Assembly: GCF_014653575.1 (NCBI RefSeq)
Contig: NZ_BNAQ01000002.1
Location: forward strand, 682,001 to 746,000
Source: Sphingomonas glacialis
Lineage (GTDB): Bacteria; Pseudomonadota; Alphaproteobacteria; Sphingomonadales; Sphingomonadaceae
Length of the DNA stretch: 64,000 nucleotides
Reading direction: 5' to 3'
The position numbers were made by a program, and so were the translations under genes. Position 1 is the first letter of the stretch, and each line of letters starts with the position of its first letter. Shown in pieces: positions 23,907 to 37,237 of the stretch. The notes under the pieces were generated by a model, which saw nothing but the letters and a program-made list of their open reading frames with translations, was not told where the DNA came from and ran no database searches.

Positions 23907-24060
23907 TCCGTTTCGGCCATATTTGGACTGTGAACGACGCTGAAATTCGTTGCATTCCCGACGTCGCGATTTAAATAGGTCAGCTTTGCTGCCATAAATC
24001 ACGTTTTCGTAATGACAGCGTGACGATCGCTCGGTATTTGCGCATCCGAAAGGTGCGCAC
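23907..24060 (+). promoter_or_regulatory. Upstream region of the glutamate synthase operon
   Basis: A 154-bp gap of lower GC content than its surroundings (around 23915-24020, with stretches such as CGATTTAAATAGGTC and GCCATAAATCACG), in which the gltD promoter should lie. No specific operator is recognised. Confidence 0.4.
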
Positions 24061-25515
24061 ATGGCTGACACGTCCCTGTTGAAATTCGTCGATCGCGAGC
24101 AGGTTTATCCCGCAAAGCGCGAGCCCGAGCTCCGCGCCGAAGACTTTCGCGAGATTGCCGAGCGCTATCCGGTTCCCGATGCGGAAGCCCAGGCCGGGCG
24201 CTGTTCGCAATGCGGCGTGCCCTATTGTTCGGTCCACTGCCCGCTCCACAACCACATCCCAGACTGGCTGAGGCTGACCGCCGAGGGCCGGCTCCGCGAG
24301 GCGTACGAGCTCAGCAACGCGACCTCGACCATGCCCGAGATCTGCGGGCGGATCTGCCCACAGGACCGCCTGTGCGAAGGCAATTGCGTGATCGAATTCT
24401 CGGGCCATGGCGCGGTGACGATCGGCGCGGTCGAGAAGTTCATCACCGACACCGCATGGGAAGAAGGCTGGGTCGAGCCGCTCGTCCCCGGCCGCTCGCG
24501 CGGGCAATCGGTCGGCGTGATCGGCGCGGGCCCGGCAGGCCTCAGCGCCGCCGAATATCTGCGCGGCAACGGCTATGACGTCCATGTCTATGATCGCTAC
24601 GACCGCGCGGGCGGGCTGCTGACCTACGGCATCCCCGGCTTCAAGCTCGAAAAGCCCATCGTGACGCGCCGCGTCGAGCGGCTCAAGGCCGGCGGCATCG
24701 TCTTCCACGAGAATTTCGAAGTCGGTCGCGACGCCAGCATGGACGAGCTGCGCCAACGCCACGACGCGATCCTGATCGCCACCGGCGTGTACCGCGCCCG
24801 CGCGATCAAGGCGCCGGGCGTCGACGCGAACGGCGTGGTCGATGCGCTCGCCTTCCTTACCGCATCGAACCGCAAGGGCTTTGGCGATGCCGTGCCGAGC
24901 TTCGACGATGGCAGCCTCAACGCCGCGGGCAAGCATGTCGTCGTGATCGGCGGCGGCGACACCGCGATGGACTGCGTCCGCACCGCGATCCGCCAGGACG
25001 CGGCGTCGGTGAAGTGCCTCTACCGCCGCGACCGCGCCAATATGCCGGGCTCGCAGCGCGAAGTCGCCAATGCCGAGGAAGAAGGCGTCGAGTTCGTCTG
25101 GCTGTCCGCGCCCGAGAGCTTTGCCGGCGAAGGCGCGGTCTCCACCGTCAAGGCGAACGCGATGCGGCTCGGCGCACCCGACGCCTCGGGCCGCCGCGCG
25201 CCCGAGATCGATCCCGAAGGCGGGTTCGAGCTCAATGCCGACCTGGTGATCAAGGCGCTCGGCTTCGATGCCGAGGATCTGCCGACGCTGTTCGGCGCGC
25301 CCGAATTGAACGTGACGCGCTGGGGCACGGTGCTGGTCGACAACAAGACGCTGATGACCTCGCTCGACGGCGTGTTCGCGGCGGGCGACATCGTGCGCGG
25401 CGCGAGCCTCGTCGTCTGGGCGATCCGCGATGGGCGCGACGTCGCGGCGAACATGCACCGCTATCTCAAGACCAAGGCCGCGGCCGATATGGCGGCGAGC
25501 AAGCAAGCGGCATGA
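24061..25515 (+). CDS. gltD: Glutamate synthase (NADPH) small subunit
   Basis: A 484-aa beta subunit of glutamate synthase. It passes electrons from NADPH through FAD and Fe-S clusters to the large subunit. N-terminal Cys clusters (GRCSQCGVPYCSVHCPLHNH; ICGRICPQDRLCEGNCV) bind 4Fe-4S centres. The FAD-binding GxGxxG is SVGVIGAGPAGLSAAEYLRG, and the NADPH-binding motif VVVIGGGDTAMDC follows near residue 300. It ends with the typical GDIVRGASLVVWAIRDGR. It is the first gene of the gltD-DUF2059-gltB operon, and its stop overlaps the next start by ATGA. Confidence 0.97.
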   Translation: MADTSLLKFVDREQVYPAKREPELRAEDFREIAERYPVPDAEAQAGRCSQCGVPYCSVHCPLHNHIPDWLRLTAEGRLREAYELSNATSTMPEICGRICPQDRLCEGNCVIEFSGHGAVTIGAVEKFITDTAWEEGWVEPLVPGRSRGQSVGVIGAGPAGLSAAEYLRGNGYDVHVYDRYDRAGGLLTYGIPGFKLEKPIVTRRVERLKAGGIVFHENFEVGRDASMDELRQRHDAILIATGVYRARAIKAPGVDANGVVDALAFLTASNRKGFGDAVPSFDDGSLNAAGKHVVVIGGGDTAMDCVRTAIRQDAASVKCLYRRDRANMPGSQREVANAEEEGVEFVWLSAPESFAGEGAVSTVKANAMRLGAPDASGRRAPEIDPEGGFELNADLVIKALGFDAEDLPTLFGAPELNVTRWGTVLVDNKTLMTSLDGVFAAGDIVRGASLVVWAIRDGRDVAANMHRYLKTKAAADMAASKQAA

Positions 25516-26089
25516 TGCGGCGTCGGACCCGCCTGTGGCTCGGCCGGAGTGCCACGCTCGGCGTCGCGCTGCTTGCTGGCGCGACGGCGCATGCCGAGAC
25601 GCGGCGCCCTGCTTTGCCCGCGCCCGCCGCCAATGCCGATGCCGCCGCCGACTATGACGAACGCCGCGCGGCCGCCGGTCGGCTGCTCGTCGTCAGCCGC
25701 TTCCGTGCGCGGCAAGCGGTGCTGATCAAGGACGCGATCCGCGCTGCCGAGTCCGAACTGACCGAGAATTGCCTCGATCGCGCGGCGACAGGGCGCGACA
25801 TGAAGCCGTGCCAGGCGTTTGTCAGCCCGAGCGCGGGGACTAGGGCGCGGCTCGCCGCGAGCGAATCCGCGATCCTCGACGATCTGATGGCGGCAAGCCA
25901 GACGATCTACGCGCGGCGCTTCACCGCTGCCGAGCTCGACGAGATCGCGCGCTTCTTCCGCACGACGGTCGGGCAGCGTTATGCGCTCACCTCGCCGCAG
26001 CTCCTCAACGAAGTTCAATCCCGCAAGCGCGAGATCGTGCGTCGCTATCTGAGCGCCGCCACAGCCGCCGACACCAAGGGGTCCCAACG

Positions 26090-26093
<4 letters not shown>
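25512..26093 (+). CDS. DUF2059 domain secreted protein
   Basis: A 193-aa protein with a signal peptide (RTRLWLGRSATLGVALLAGA then THAET). Residues 110-180 form the DUF2059 helical domain (RFTAAELDEIARFFRTTVGQ). It is periplasmic and its function is unknown. It lies between gltD and gltB, overlapping both by ATGA (25512-25515 and 26090-26093), so all three genes are translated in concert. The ORF reading from 25014 overlaps gltD and is not used. Confidence 0.85.
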
Positions 26094-30601
<4,508 letters not shown>

Positions 30602-30629
30602 GCCCCTTCCGTCGGGGGACGGCCCCTCC

Positions 30630-30709
30630 GTCACCCCCGCGGAAGCGGGCGTCCCGCTTCTTCTGCCGACGCTGGAAAGAAGCGGGATCCCCGCTTTCGC
30701 GGGGATGAC
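30630..30709. repeat. Palindromic intergenic repeat (GTCA...TGAC class)
   Basis: About 80 bp, opening GTCACCCCCGCGGAAGCGGG and closing CCGCTTTCGCGGGGATGAC, with nested hairpins (AAGCGGGA/TCCCGCTT). It lies downstream of gltB and may also act as a transcription terminator. Same general architecture as the repeats at 45680, 53831, 54803 and 57040. Confidence 0.65.
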
Positions 30710-30807
30710 GGGGCAGGTGCATCTGTCCCGATGCAACTCGCGGATCGACAAAACGCCCCGAATCGTGCTATGCGCTCCGCTCGATCGGGGGCGTTCGAGG
30801 GTTGATT

Positions 30808-31245
30808 ATGCGTAGAATTTTGCTCGGTCTGGTCGCTTGCGGCATCGCCACTCCGGCGTTCGCGAATGAGAGCGCACCCCCGCCCCGCCCGCTCCCCGAT
30901 GCGGCGCAGGTCGGCGCGCTGCTGTCGAGCCCGCTCGTCCAGGAAATCATCGCGACCACGGTCGACCAATATGCCGATGCGCTGCTCCAGACGCATGTCG
31001 GCCCGCTCGCCAAGCTGACCGACACGCGCGACCATGTCCGCCCCGAGGACACGCTCGGCGATCTCGCCGCGCGCACCCACCCCGATTACCGGCGCGACCT
31101 GCACAACCAGACCCGCAGCGCGGTCGCCGCGACTAGCCAGGCCGCGCGCGACATCGCCAGCCTCAGCGCCGAGCTCAAGCACACCACCGAACGCCTCCGC
31201 GCGGCGATTGCGCTCACCCAGGCCGAGGTCAGCGCGGCCCGCTGA
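30808..31245 (+). CDS. Secreted hypothetical protein
   Basis: A 145-aa protein from ATG 30808. The N-terminus is a signal peptide (MRRILLGLVACGIATPAFAN, cut after AFA). The mature part is helical (PLVQEIIATTVDQYADALLQ) and ends in a coiled-coil-like segment (LSAELKHTTERLRAAIAL). It is periplasmic; family not assigned. An earlier TTG at 30802 is less likely than this ATG, which leads directly into the signal peptide. Confidence 0.8.
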   Translation: MRRILLGLVACGIATPAFANESAPPPRPLPDAAQVGALLSSPLVQEIIATTVDQYADALLQTHVGPLAKLTDTRDHVRPEDTLGDLAARTHPDYRRDLHNQTRSAVAATSQAARDIASLSAELKHTTERLRAAIALTQAEVSAAR

Positions 31246-31314
31246 TCCGGGGTGGCCCGACACAAAGTCGCGTGACGCCTTCCCCTCCCGGCTCGTGCGT
31301 TCTACCAAGCGAGC

Positions 31315-31986
31315 ATGTGGCAACTCTACCAATTCCCGCTCTGCCCGTTCTCGCGCAAGGTCCGGCTTCTGCTCGGCGAAAAGGGCGTCGGCTGCGAGCT
31401 CGTTCGCGAAAACCCGTGGGAACAGCGCGATGAGTTCCTCGACATGAACCCCGCCGGCCAAGTGCCGGTGATGACCGATCCACAGCGCGGCATCCGCCTG
31501 ATGGATTCGATGGCGATCTGCGAATATCTCGAAGAGACGGTCGAAAAGAACGCGATGATCAACGGCACCGCGGTCAACCGCGCCGAGATCCGTCGGCTCG
31601 TCGCCTGGTTCGATTCGCAATTCTTCGCCGATGTCGTTGCGCCCTTGCTCCACGAGCGGATGGAGAAGCGCCTCGTCACCAAGGAACCGCCCGATTCGAA
31701 GCGGCTGCGCGATGCGATGAAGGCGGCGGTGCGCCACCTCGATTATATCGATTATTTGCTCGACCATCATAACTGGATGGCCGGCGCGACGATGAGCCTC
31801 GCCGATCTGGCGGCGGCAGCGCAGATCTCCGTCGCCGATTATCTCGGCGGGATCGACTGGCGCAACCACGAGCAGACCGCGAAATGGTATCGCGGCTTCA
31901 AGAGCCGCCCGAGCTTCCGTCCCTTGCTGTCCGAACGGATGGAAGGGATCATGGCGCCGAAACATTATGACGATGTCGATTTCTGA
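31315..31986 (+). CDS. Glutathione S-transferase family protein
   Basis: A 223-aa protein with an N-terminal thioredoxin-like domain (MWQLYQFPLCPFSRKVRLLL; CPFS holds the likely active site), cis-Pro segment AGQVPVM and D/E-S-M-A (MDSMAICEYLE) of the glutathione-binding site, and a C-terminal helical domain (MSLADLAAAAQISVADYLGG). It probably conjugates or reduces with glutathione in the cytosol. The substrate is not deducible. The next gene starts inside its last codons. Confidence 0.88.
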   Translation: MWQLYQFPLCPFSRKVRLLLGEKGVGCELVRENPWEQRDEFLDMNPAGQVPVMTDPQRGIRLMDSMAICEYLEETVEKNAMINGTAVNRAEIRRLVAWFDSQFFADVVAPLLHERMEKRLVTKEPPDSKRLRDAMKAAVRHLDYIDYLLDHHNWMAGATMSLADLAAAAQISVADYLGGIDWRNHEQTAKWYRGFKSRPSFRPLLSERMEGIMAPKHYDDVDF

Positions 31987-32320
31987 GCAGGTCACCTTCG
32001 CCGATTTCGCGAAGCTCGACATCCGTGTCGGGACGATCGTCGAGGCCTTGCCCTTCCCGCAGGCGCGCAAGCCCGCATTCCGCCTGACGATCGATTTCGG
32101 CCCCGAGATCGGGATCAAGCGCTCCTCGGCGCAGATCACCGCGCGCTACACGCTCGAGGAATTGCCCGGGCGGCAAGTCGCCGCGGTGGTCAATTTCCCG
32201 CCGCGCCAGATCGGCCCGATGATGTCCGAAGTGCTGACGCTCGGCTTTCCCGATGAAAATGGCGAGGTCGTGCTCGTCCAGCCCAATCTGCCGATCCCCA
32301 ACGGCGGTCGGCTATACTGA
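31973..32320 (+). CDS. csaA: tRNA-binding domain protein CsaA-like
   Basis: A 115-aa protein from ATG 31973, which overlaps the GST gene by 14 nt. It is a stand-alone OB-fold tRNA-binding domain (FADFAKLDIRVGTIVEALPF; KRSSAQITARYTLEELPGRQ; VVNFPPRQIGPMMSEVLTLG), the layout of CsaA. CsaA is described as a chaperone or tRNA-binding protein in Bacillus and others. Length is typical. The 3' end overlaps the convergent membrane-protein gene by 9 bp. Confidence 0.9.
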   Translation: MSISEQVTFADFAKLDIRVGTIVEALPFPQARKPAFRLTIDFGPEIGIKRSSAQITARYTLEELPGRQVAAVVNFPPRQIGPMMSEVLTLGFPDENGEVVLVQPNLPIPNGGRLY

Positions 32321-33784
32321 ACCGCGACGCTCGGCCCGGCGGGTCCACCACAGCATCAGCCCGAGCATCGGCAGCGCCAGATCGAGATACAGGATCAGCC
32401 CGATCCAGGGCGAAAATCCCCAATACATATTGGGCACGGTGTTGAGATAGCCGTGCGCGAGCAACCCCATGATGTTGCGCGACCACACCGGCGTCATCAT
32501 CGTCTCGGGCGCGAAGATGTCGGTCGCCGCGACGATCAGGTTGAGCAGGATAGACACGGCGAGCAGCGCGATCGCCTTGATCTTGTCGCTGCGCCGCTCG
32601 ATCGACGCCCAGATTGGCGCGAGGCCAATCGCGAAAAACGGGATCGCCGGGACCGAATGCCGCGGGCCGACCGACGCGCCGCCATCCCAATAGGCATAGG
32701 ATGCGTTGATCGACAGTACGATAACGATCATCGCGACGCACAGCACGCCAAGGTCGCGCGTCGCGGGGTCGCGCACCAGCTTCACCACGCCGAACCAGCC
32801 GAGCAGCAGGATCGGCGCAACCCAGAACAGCCCGCGCCGCACGCCGAAGGTGATTCCGAGCAGCGCGGTGATCTTGGGATAGGTCAGCCCGAACAGCCCC
32901 TGGTTCATCCCGCTGAACCCGACCACGCCGGTATAGCCCGTCATGAACGGCGTCCCGAAGGCGAACTGGTTATAGGCGAGCATCGGCAGCACCGCGACGA
33001 GCGCGGTCGCCACCGCGACGAGATACAGCCGCCGCCGCACCGGCCAGGCCGCGTCACGGCTGCGCCACAACGCCCAGCCACCGATCACCAGCCCGCCGAG
33101 CGCCGCCTGGAACTCGATCGTCACCGCAAAGCCGAGCGCCGCGCCTGCCATCAACGGATAGCGCCAGCGGCCGAACTCGCGCTCGCCCGACGTGCCGCGC
33201 CAGATCGCCCAGGTCGCGATCAGGAACAGCGCGGCAACGGGCGCATGGCCGAACAGCGTCGTCGACCAGCCCCACACGATCGACCCAAGCGAATAGCCGA
33301 GCGCGGCAAACATCCCCGCGGTCGGGCTGCCGGTGATCCCCGTCGCCAGATCGAGCAGCAGCACCGCGGCAAACGCGGTGAGGATCGCCGCGCCGCACGC
33401 GACCGCGAGCTGCATACGAAGCCGCAGGAACGCGGCAAGCCGGGGATTGGTGATGTCGATGATATGATCGTACGAGCTGACGCCCGTGACGCGGTTGGTC
33501 GCCCACACCACCGGCGCCGCCATCAGCGTCATGCCCGGCGCCTTGTCCATATAGTAATGCGTCACGCCGCCTTGCTTGAACTCGGCCTTGTCGATCGTCA
33601 GCGTCTGGTAGCGATCGATCGTCGCTTCGCCGCGCTCGACCAGCGCCAGCGTCCCGAACAGCCGCGTCGCGCTGTTGGGATTGAATACGAACGAGCCGAA
33701 CCACACGCACGACAGCCACACGAGCGCGAACAGCAGGAGCGCGACCGCATGCGGCGCGCGAACGATCGGAGCGGAGGGTGTCAT
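32312..33784 (-). CDS. Polytopic membrane protein, GT-C glycosyltransferase-like
   Basis: A 490-aa protein with about 11-12 hydrophobic helices. The first periplasmic loop carries acidic and polar residues (ATIDRYQTLTIDKAEFKQGG; YYMDKAPGMTLMAAP), as in GT39/PMT-like membrane glycosyltransferases that use polyprenyl-linked sugars. Another loop has ASYAYWDGGASVGPRHSVPA. It may transfer sugars to lipid or cell-surface molecules; the specific reaction is unknown. It starts 4 nt after the stop of the DUF2306 gene, so the two are co-transcribed. Confidence 0.7.
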   Translation of the reverse strand: MTPSAPIVRAPHAVALLLFALVWLSCVWFGSFVFNPNSATRLFGTLALVERGEATIDRYQTLTIDKAEFKQGGVTHYYMDKAPGMTLMAAPVVWATNRVTGVSSYDHIIDITNPRLAAFLRLRMQLAVACGAAILTAFAAVLLLDLATGITGSPTAGMFAALGYSLGSIVWGWSTTLFGHAPVAALFLIATWAIWRGTSGEREFGRWRYPLMAGAALGFAVTIEFQAALGGLVIGGWALWRSRDAAWPVRRRLYLVAVATALVAVLPMLAYNQFAFGTPFMTGYTGVVGFSGMNQGLFGLTYPKITALLGITFGVRRGLFWVAPILLLGWFGVVKLVRDPATRDLGVLCVAMIVIVLSINASYAYWDGGASVGPRHSVPAIPFFAIGLAPIWASIERRSDKIKAIALLAVSILLNLIVAATDIFAPETMMTPVWSRNIMGLLAHGYLNTVPNMYWGFSPWIGLILYLDLALPMLGLMLWWTRRAERRGSV

Positions 33785-33788
33785 AAAG

Positions 33789-34304
33789 TCAGGCGGTCAA
33801 CCATTGGCCGAGCAGCCGGAACGGCGGCAGCGTGAAGAACCCCGCGATGAGCAGCGCGCCCGTCACCATCCCGCGGACCTGTCGGCGATGCGCCGCGATC
33901 CGGTGCGTCCGCGCGGTCCACCAGATGAGCGGCGCGGCGAGGACGACATAGGCCGACAGGATATGGATGAAACTGAAGCGCGGCGGCGTGCCGTGGCGGA
34001 CGAAGAAGGATTCGGCGGCGGTCAGGAACATCGCGACGACCCACACCTTGCCGAGCATCCGGTGCGCGGCATCGCCGCGCGGACGCAGCAGCATCACGGG
34101 GGTCAACGCCAGCGCGATCACAACCGTCGCGAGATGGCCCCATACGACGAGCGGCACGCTTCCCCAATGCGCCGCGCCTTTGGCGAGCGCGACGAGGATG
34201 GCGACCAACAGCACCACCGCCGCGCCGGCAAGCACGGTCTCATAGCGGTCGGCGCGTAGCGATTTGCTCGCATTCGTCCGCCCTGCCCCCGCAGGCGTCG
34301 CCAT
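33789..34304 (-). CDS. DUF2306 family membrane protein
   Basis: A 171-aa protein with four predicted transmembrane segments. The motif HRMLGKVWVVAMFLTAAESF and the histidine-containing loop (FSFIHILSAYVVLAAPLIWW) match DUF2306, a family of small membrane proteins of unknown function found next to respiratory or transport genes. It has conserved His residues that might bind heme or metal, but that is not shown. It lies upstream of the GT-C-like gene. Confidence 0.75.
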   Translation of the reverse strand: MATPAGAGRTNASKSLRADRYETVLAGAAVVLLVAILVALAKGAAHWGSVPLVVWGHLATVVIALALTPVMLLRPRGDAAHRMLGKVWVVAMFLTAAESFFVRHGTPPRFSFIHILSAYVVLAAPLIWWTARTHRIAAHRRQVRGMVTGALLIAGFFTLPPFRLLGQWLTA

Positions 34305-34318
34305 CCCCCCGGCCTGCG

Positions 34319-34747
34319 TCAGGGAACCAGCGCAGCGTCGACGGCGCGCTGGTCGGCCTTGGCGTCCTGCTTCTCGCGCTTGTACTTGCGCCCCGCCTGC
34401 GCGAAGCAGCCCATCCCGCCCCCGGCGCCGACGTTGCTGCAGCTGCCGATTCCCGTCGCACCGACCCGATCGTTGGCTGCGCCCTTGGCGGCCCAGCTTT
34501 CGTTTTCGGGCGTCACCTTCAATTCGCGCAATTCCTTCGGAATGCGGAACTGCTCGCCCGGCGCACGCCGCACGCAGACGACGATCTCATTCCCATCGGA
34601 ATCGGTCGGGCATTTCTGCTTGCCGTAGATCACCAGCGGCGGGTTGCTCACGCCCTGCGCCGCAGCAGGCGCAGAGGCGAGCCCACCCGCGCCGAAGCCA
34701 GCGAGCACGAGCGCGGCAAGCGCGCCCTTCGTCATCAGGTTCTGCAT
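34319..34747 (-). CDS. Secreted hypothetical protein
   Basis: A 142-aa protein with signal peptide MQNLMTKGALAALVLAGFGA and cleavage around APAAAQG. The mature part contains IYGKQKCPTDSDGNEIVVCV with Cys residues that could form a disulphide, and a Gly/Cys-rich segment near the end (GIGSCSNVGAGGGMGCFAQA). This Cys arrangement resembles short periplasmic proteins typical of sphingomonads. Function unknown. Confidence 0.75.
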   Translation of the reverse strand: MQNLMTKGALAALVLAGFGAGGLASAPAAAQGVSNPPLVIYGKQKCPTDSDGNEIVVCVRRAPGEQFRIPKELRELKVTPENESWAAKGAANDRVGATGIGSCSNVGAGGGMGCFAQAGRKYKREKQDAKADQRAVDAALVP

Positions 34748-34762
34748 GATCCTGTCTCCCCG

Positions 34763-35299
34763 TCAGATACGTTTCGCGGTCGCGATCGCGACCTTGCAAC
34801 CGAGCCGGATCAGCCCGCTCAACACTGGATAGCCCGGCGTGTTTTCGGCACCCGCAGCGAGCGCTGTCTCGCGATGCTCGACTTCCTCAGCCTGGAAATC
34901 GCGGATCGCCTCGGACAGTTCGGGATCGCTGTCGCCAAGCGCGACGAGCTGGTCTTCATAATGCTTGTCGATCTCGGTCTCGACCGCGGCGGTGCACGCC
35001 ATTGCGGCGTTGGGACCGAGCGCCGCCGTCACCGCGCCGAGCGCGAAGCCGGCGACATCCCAGAGCGGCGCGAGCAATGTCGGCCGTACCGAGCGCCGCG
35101 CCATCATCGCATCGAAAAAGGCGCGATGGCGCTCTTCCTGATTGGCCATCCCCGCGATCGCACGCGCCGCCGGGCTGCGGTCGCCGAGTACCGCCAGCTG
35201 CCCTGCATAGATCCGCGTCGCGCCGAATTCGCCCGCTTGGTCGACGCGCACCATCGAGACGGTGTCGCGCTTGGGGTCGCCGGGTTTCCAGCCGCTCAT
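34763..35299 (-). CDS. coq7: Demethoxyubiquinone hydroxylase Coq7
   Basis: A 178-aa protein from ATG 35299; the 300-aa frame continues upstream only through dsbB in another frame. It hydroxylates demethoxyubiquinone in ubiquinone synthesis with a carboxylate-bridged diiron centre. Ligand motifs are visible: AGEFGATRIYAGQ, NQEERHRAFF, VETEIDKHYEDQ and EVEHRETALA. Length is typical of the prokaryotic short form. Its start overlaps the dsbB stop (ATGA at 35296-35299). Confidence 0.95.
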   Translation of the reverse strand: MSGWKPGDPKRDTVSMVRVDQAGEFGATRIYAGQLAVLGDRSPAARAIAGMANQEERHRAFFDAMMARRSVRPTLLAPLWDVAGFALGAVTAALGPNAAMACTAAVETEIDKHYEDQLVALGDSDPELSEAIRDFQAEEVEHRETALAAGAENTPGYPVLSGLIRLGCKVAIATAKRI

Positions 35300-35769
35300 G
35301 CTTTTGCTCCTCGCATCAGGCCAAAGATGGTGATCGCCCCGCCGACCGAAAAGAGCGCGTTGAAGCCGGCGAGCGAAACATGGAACAGCGTCCATTGCGC
35401 GACATCGCAGCGGATGATCGGCGCGGCCATGATGCTGTCGAGCGTGATCGCGCCCGACACGGTCGAAGTGCAGGCCGTAACACCCGCCCACCAATGATAT
35501 TCGACGCCTGCGTGATAGGCGCCGATCACGCCGCTGATGAGGATCGCGACCGCCGCCAGGCTGACGAACACCTCGCGCTGCGCACGGCTCGGCACGACGA
35601 AGGCGAGCAACGCGAGCGGCAGCGCGGCGATATGCGGGTAGCGCTGCCACCAGCACATCTCGCACGGGTAGAGCTTGCCGATATATTGGAAGGCGAGCGC
35701 ACCGCCGAGCAGAGCGAGCGGAATCAGCAGCGCGAGCAACCGGGCGAGGATGAAACGGTCGCGCGCCAT
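35296..35769 (-). CDS. dsbB: Disulfide bond formation protein DsbB
   Basis: A 157-aa membrane protein with four hydrophobic helices. The first periplasmic pair CEMCWWQRYPH near residue 36 is the quinone-linked catalytic pair. A second pair is formed by Cys in GVTACTSTVSG and IIRCDVAQW. It re-oxidises DsbA by passing electrons to ubiquinone, made by the neighbouring coq7 product. It is coupled to ctpA (TAATG, 1-nt overlap) and to coq7. Confidence 0.92.
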   Translation of the reverse strand: MARDRFILARLLALLIPLALLGGALAFQYIGKLYPCEMCWWQRYPHIAALPLALLAFVVPSRAQREVFVSLAAVAILISGVIGAYHAGVEYHWWAGVTACTSTVSGAITLDSIMAAPIIRCDVAQWTLFHVSLAGFNALFSVGGAITIFGLMRGAKA

Positions 35770-37106
35770 TACCGCGCCGCCACCGCTTGCGTCGTGCTCG
35801 ACAGCCGCGCGAGCGTCTTCAGCGCGTAGGTCAACTGGAAATCCTCGATCCCCTTCGCCTTGAGCTGATCGGGCGTCATCACGAAGCGCGGATCGGGCTT
35901 GCCGTCTTCCTCGACCGCGGCGTTGGTGGTCTTGGCCTCGTTGATCAGATGGCGGCGCAGATCGTCCTCGCGGAACACGGGGCGCGACTTGTAGTCGGGG
36001 TCGGAAAGCTGCGGCACGGCGATATCGGGTTCGATCCCGCCCTCCTGCACCGACCGGCCCGACGGCGTGTAATAGCGCGAGGTGGTGAGCCGCAGCGCGG
36101 CGTTGGCGCCCATGTCGATCACCGTCTGGACCGATCCCTTGCCGAACGAGCGCTCGCCCATCACCAGCGCGCGGTGATGATCCTGCAGCGCACCCGCGAC
36201 GATCTCGGAGGCGGACGCAGTGCCGGCATTGGTCAACACGATCACCGGCAGCCCGTGCGCAAGATCGCCCTTCACATACGATTCGGCGTAGAACGGCTCG
36301 ATATCGGCCTTGTCGCGCCCGCGCTGCGAGACGATCTCACCCGACGACAGGAAATTGTCGGCGACCGCGATCGATTCGTCGCGCAAACCGCCGCCATTGT
36401 CGCGCAGATCGATGACATAGCCGAGCGGATCGTGTCCGAGCTGCTTGACGATCCCGCGGATCGCGCCGGTCACGGCATCGCCGGTATGTTCGGAGAAGGC
36501 GGTGATGGTGATCAGCCCGACGCCGTCCTTGACGCTCCATTTGACGGGCTTCTGGACGATCTTCTCGCGGATCAGCGAGACGACGATCGGCTTGTCGTGC
36601 CCCGGGCGCAGCAGCGTCAGCGCAACCTTGCTGCCGGGCACGCCGCGCATCTTCTGGATCGATTCGTCGAGCGTGTCGCCGAAGATCAATTTGCCGTCGA
36701 TATGCGTGATGTAGTCCCCCGACTTGATCCCGGCGCGCGCACCCGGCGCATCGGGCTGCGGCGACATCACCTTGACCGCGCCGTCCTCCATCGTGACGGT
36801 CAGGCCGAGCCCGCCATAGCTCCCCATCGTCTGGATCTTGAGATTGTCGTAATCGAGCCCGGTCTCGTACGCGCTGTGCGGATCGAGCGCGGCGAGCATC
36901 CCCTCGATCGCGCCCTTGACGAGCACCTTGTCGTCGACCTTGTCGACATATTCGGCCTTCACGCGGTTATAGACGTCGAGGAACACCGCCATCTCGCGAT
37001 AGGTGCCGTTGTCGACCGCCGCCATTGCGCTCGTACCGATCGGCACGATCGCCAGCACCGCCGCGATCGCGGAAGCTTGGAGCAGCGAAGTGGTGAAACG
37101 CGACAT
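35769..37106 (-). CDS. ctpA: S41 C-terminal processing peptidase
   Basis: A 445-aa periplasmic serine protease. An N-terminal signal or anchor (SLLQASAIAAVLAIVPIGTS) is followed by a PDZ domain around residues 85-170 (GLGLTVTMEDGAVKVMSPQP; GIKSGDYITHIDGKLIFGDT) and an S41 catalytic domain with Ser in NAGTASASEIVAGAL and Lys in ERSFGKGSVQTV. Such enzymes trim C-termini of envelope proteins or peptidoglycan hydrolases. The neighbouring degenerate M23 gene is consistent with an envelope role. Confidence 0.95.
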   Translation of the reverse strand: MSRFTTSLLQASAIAAVLAIVPIGTSAMAAVDNGTYREMAVFLDVYNRVKAEYVDKVDDKVLVKGAIEGMLAALDPHSAYETGLDYDNLKIQTMGSYGGLGLTVTMEDGAVKVMSPQPDAPGARAGIKSGDYITHIDGKLIFGDTLDESIQKMRGVPGSKVALTLLRPGHDKPIVVSLIREKIVQKPVKWSVKDGVGLITITAFSEHTGDAVTGAIRGIVKQLGHDPLGYVIDLRDNGGGLRDESIAVADNFLSSGEIVSQRGRDKADIEPFYAESYVKGDLAHGLPVIVLTNAGTASASEIVAGALQDHHRALVMGERSFGKGSVQTVIDMGANAALRLTTSRYYTPSGRSVQEGGIEPDIAVPQLSDPDYKSRPVFREDDLRRHLINEAKTTNAAVEEDGKPDPRFVMTPDQLKAKGIEDFQLTYALKTLARLSSTTQAVAAR

Positions 37107-37237
37107 CGGTCAATACTCGGCAAGCAAGAGGTCTTGGAGGCACCGTAGCGAGGTTTGCGCGGGGATCAAAGCGGGGCAATCGATGGCGTGCCCGGGCTGA
37201 ACCGAAGCTGAGCGGGATTGCCGCCGCGGATTTCGCC

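Noticed and set aside
23980..25506. 508-aa minus-strand ORF opposite gltD
   Set aside because: Lies entirely against a well-conserved gltD; no recognisable domain.
34763..35665. 300-aa fused Coq7 reading frame
   Set aside because: The upstream part is another frame of dsbB; Coq7 homology begins at ATG 35299.
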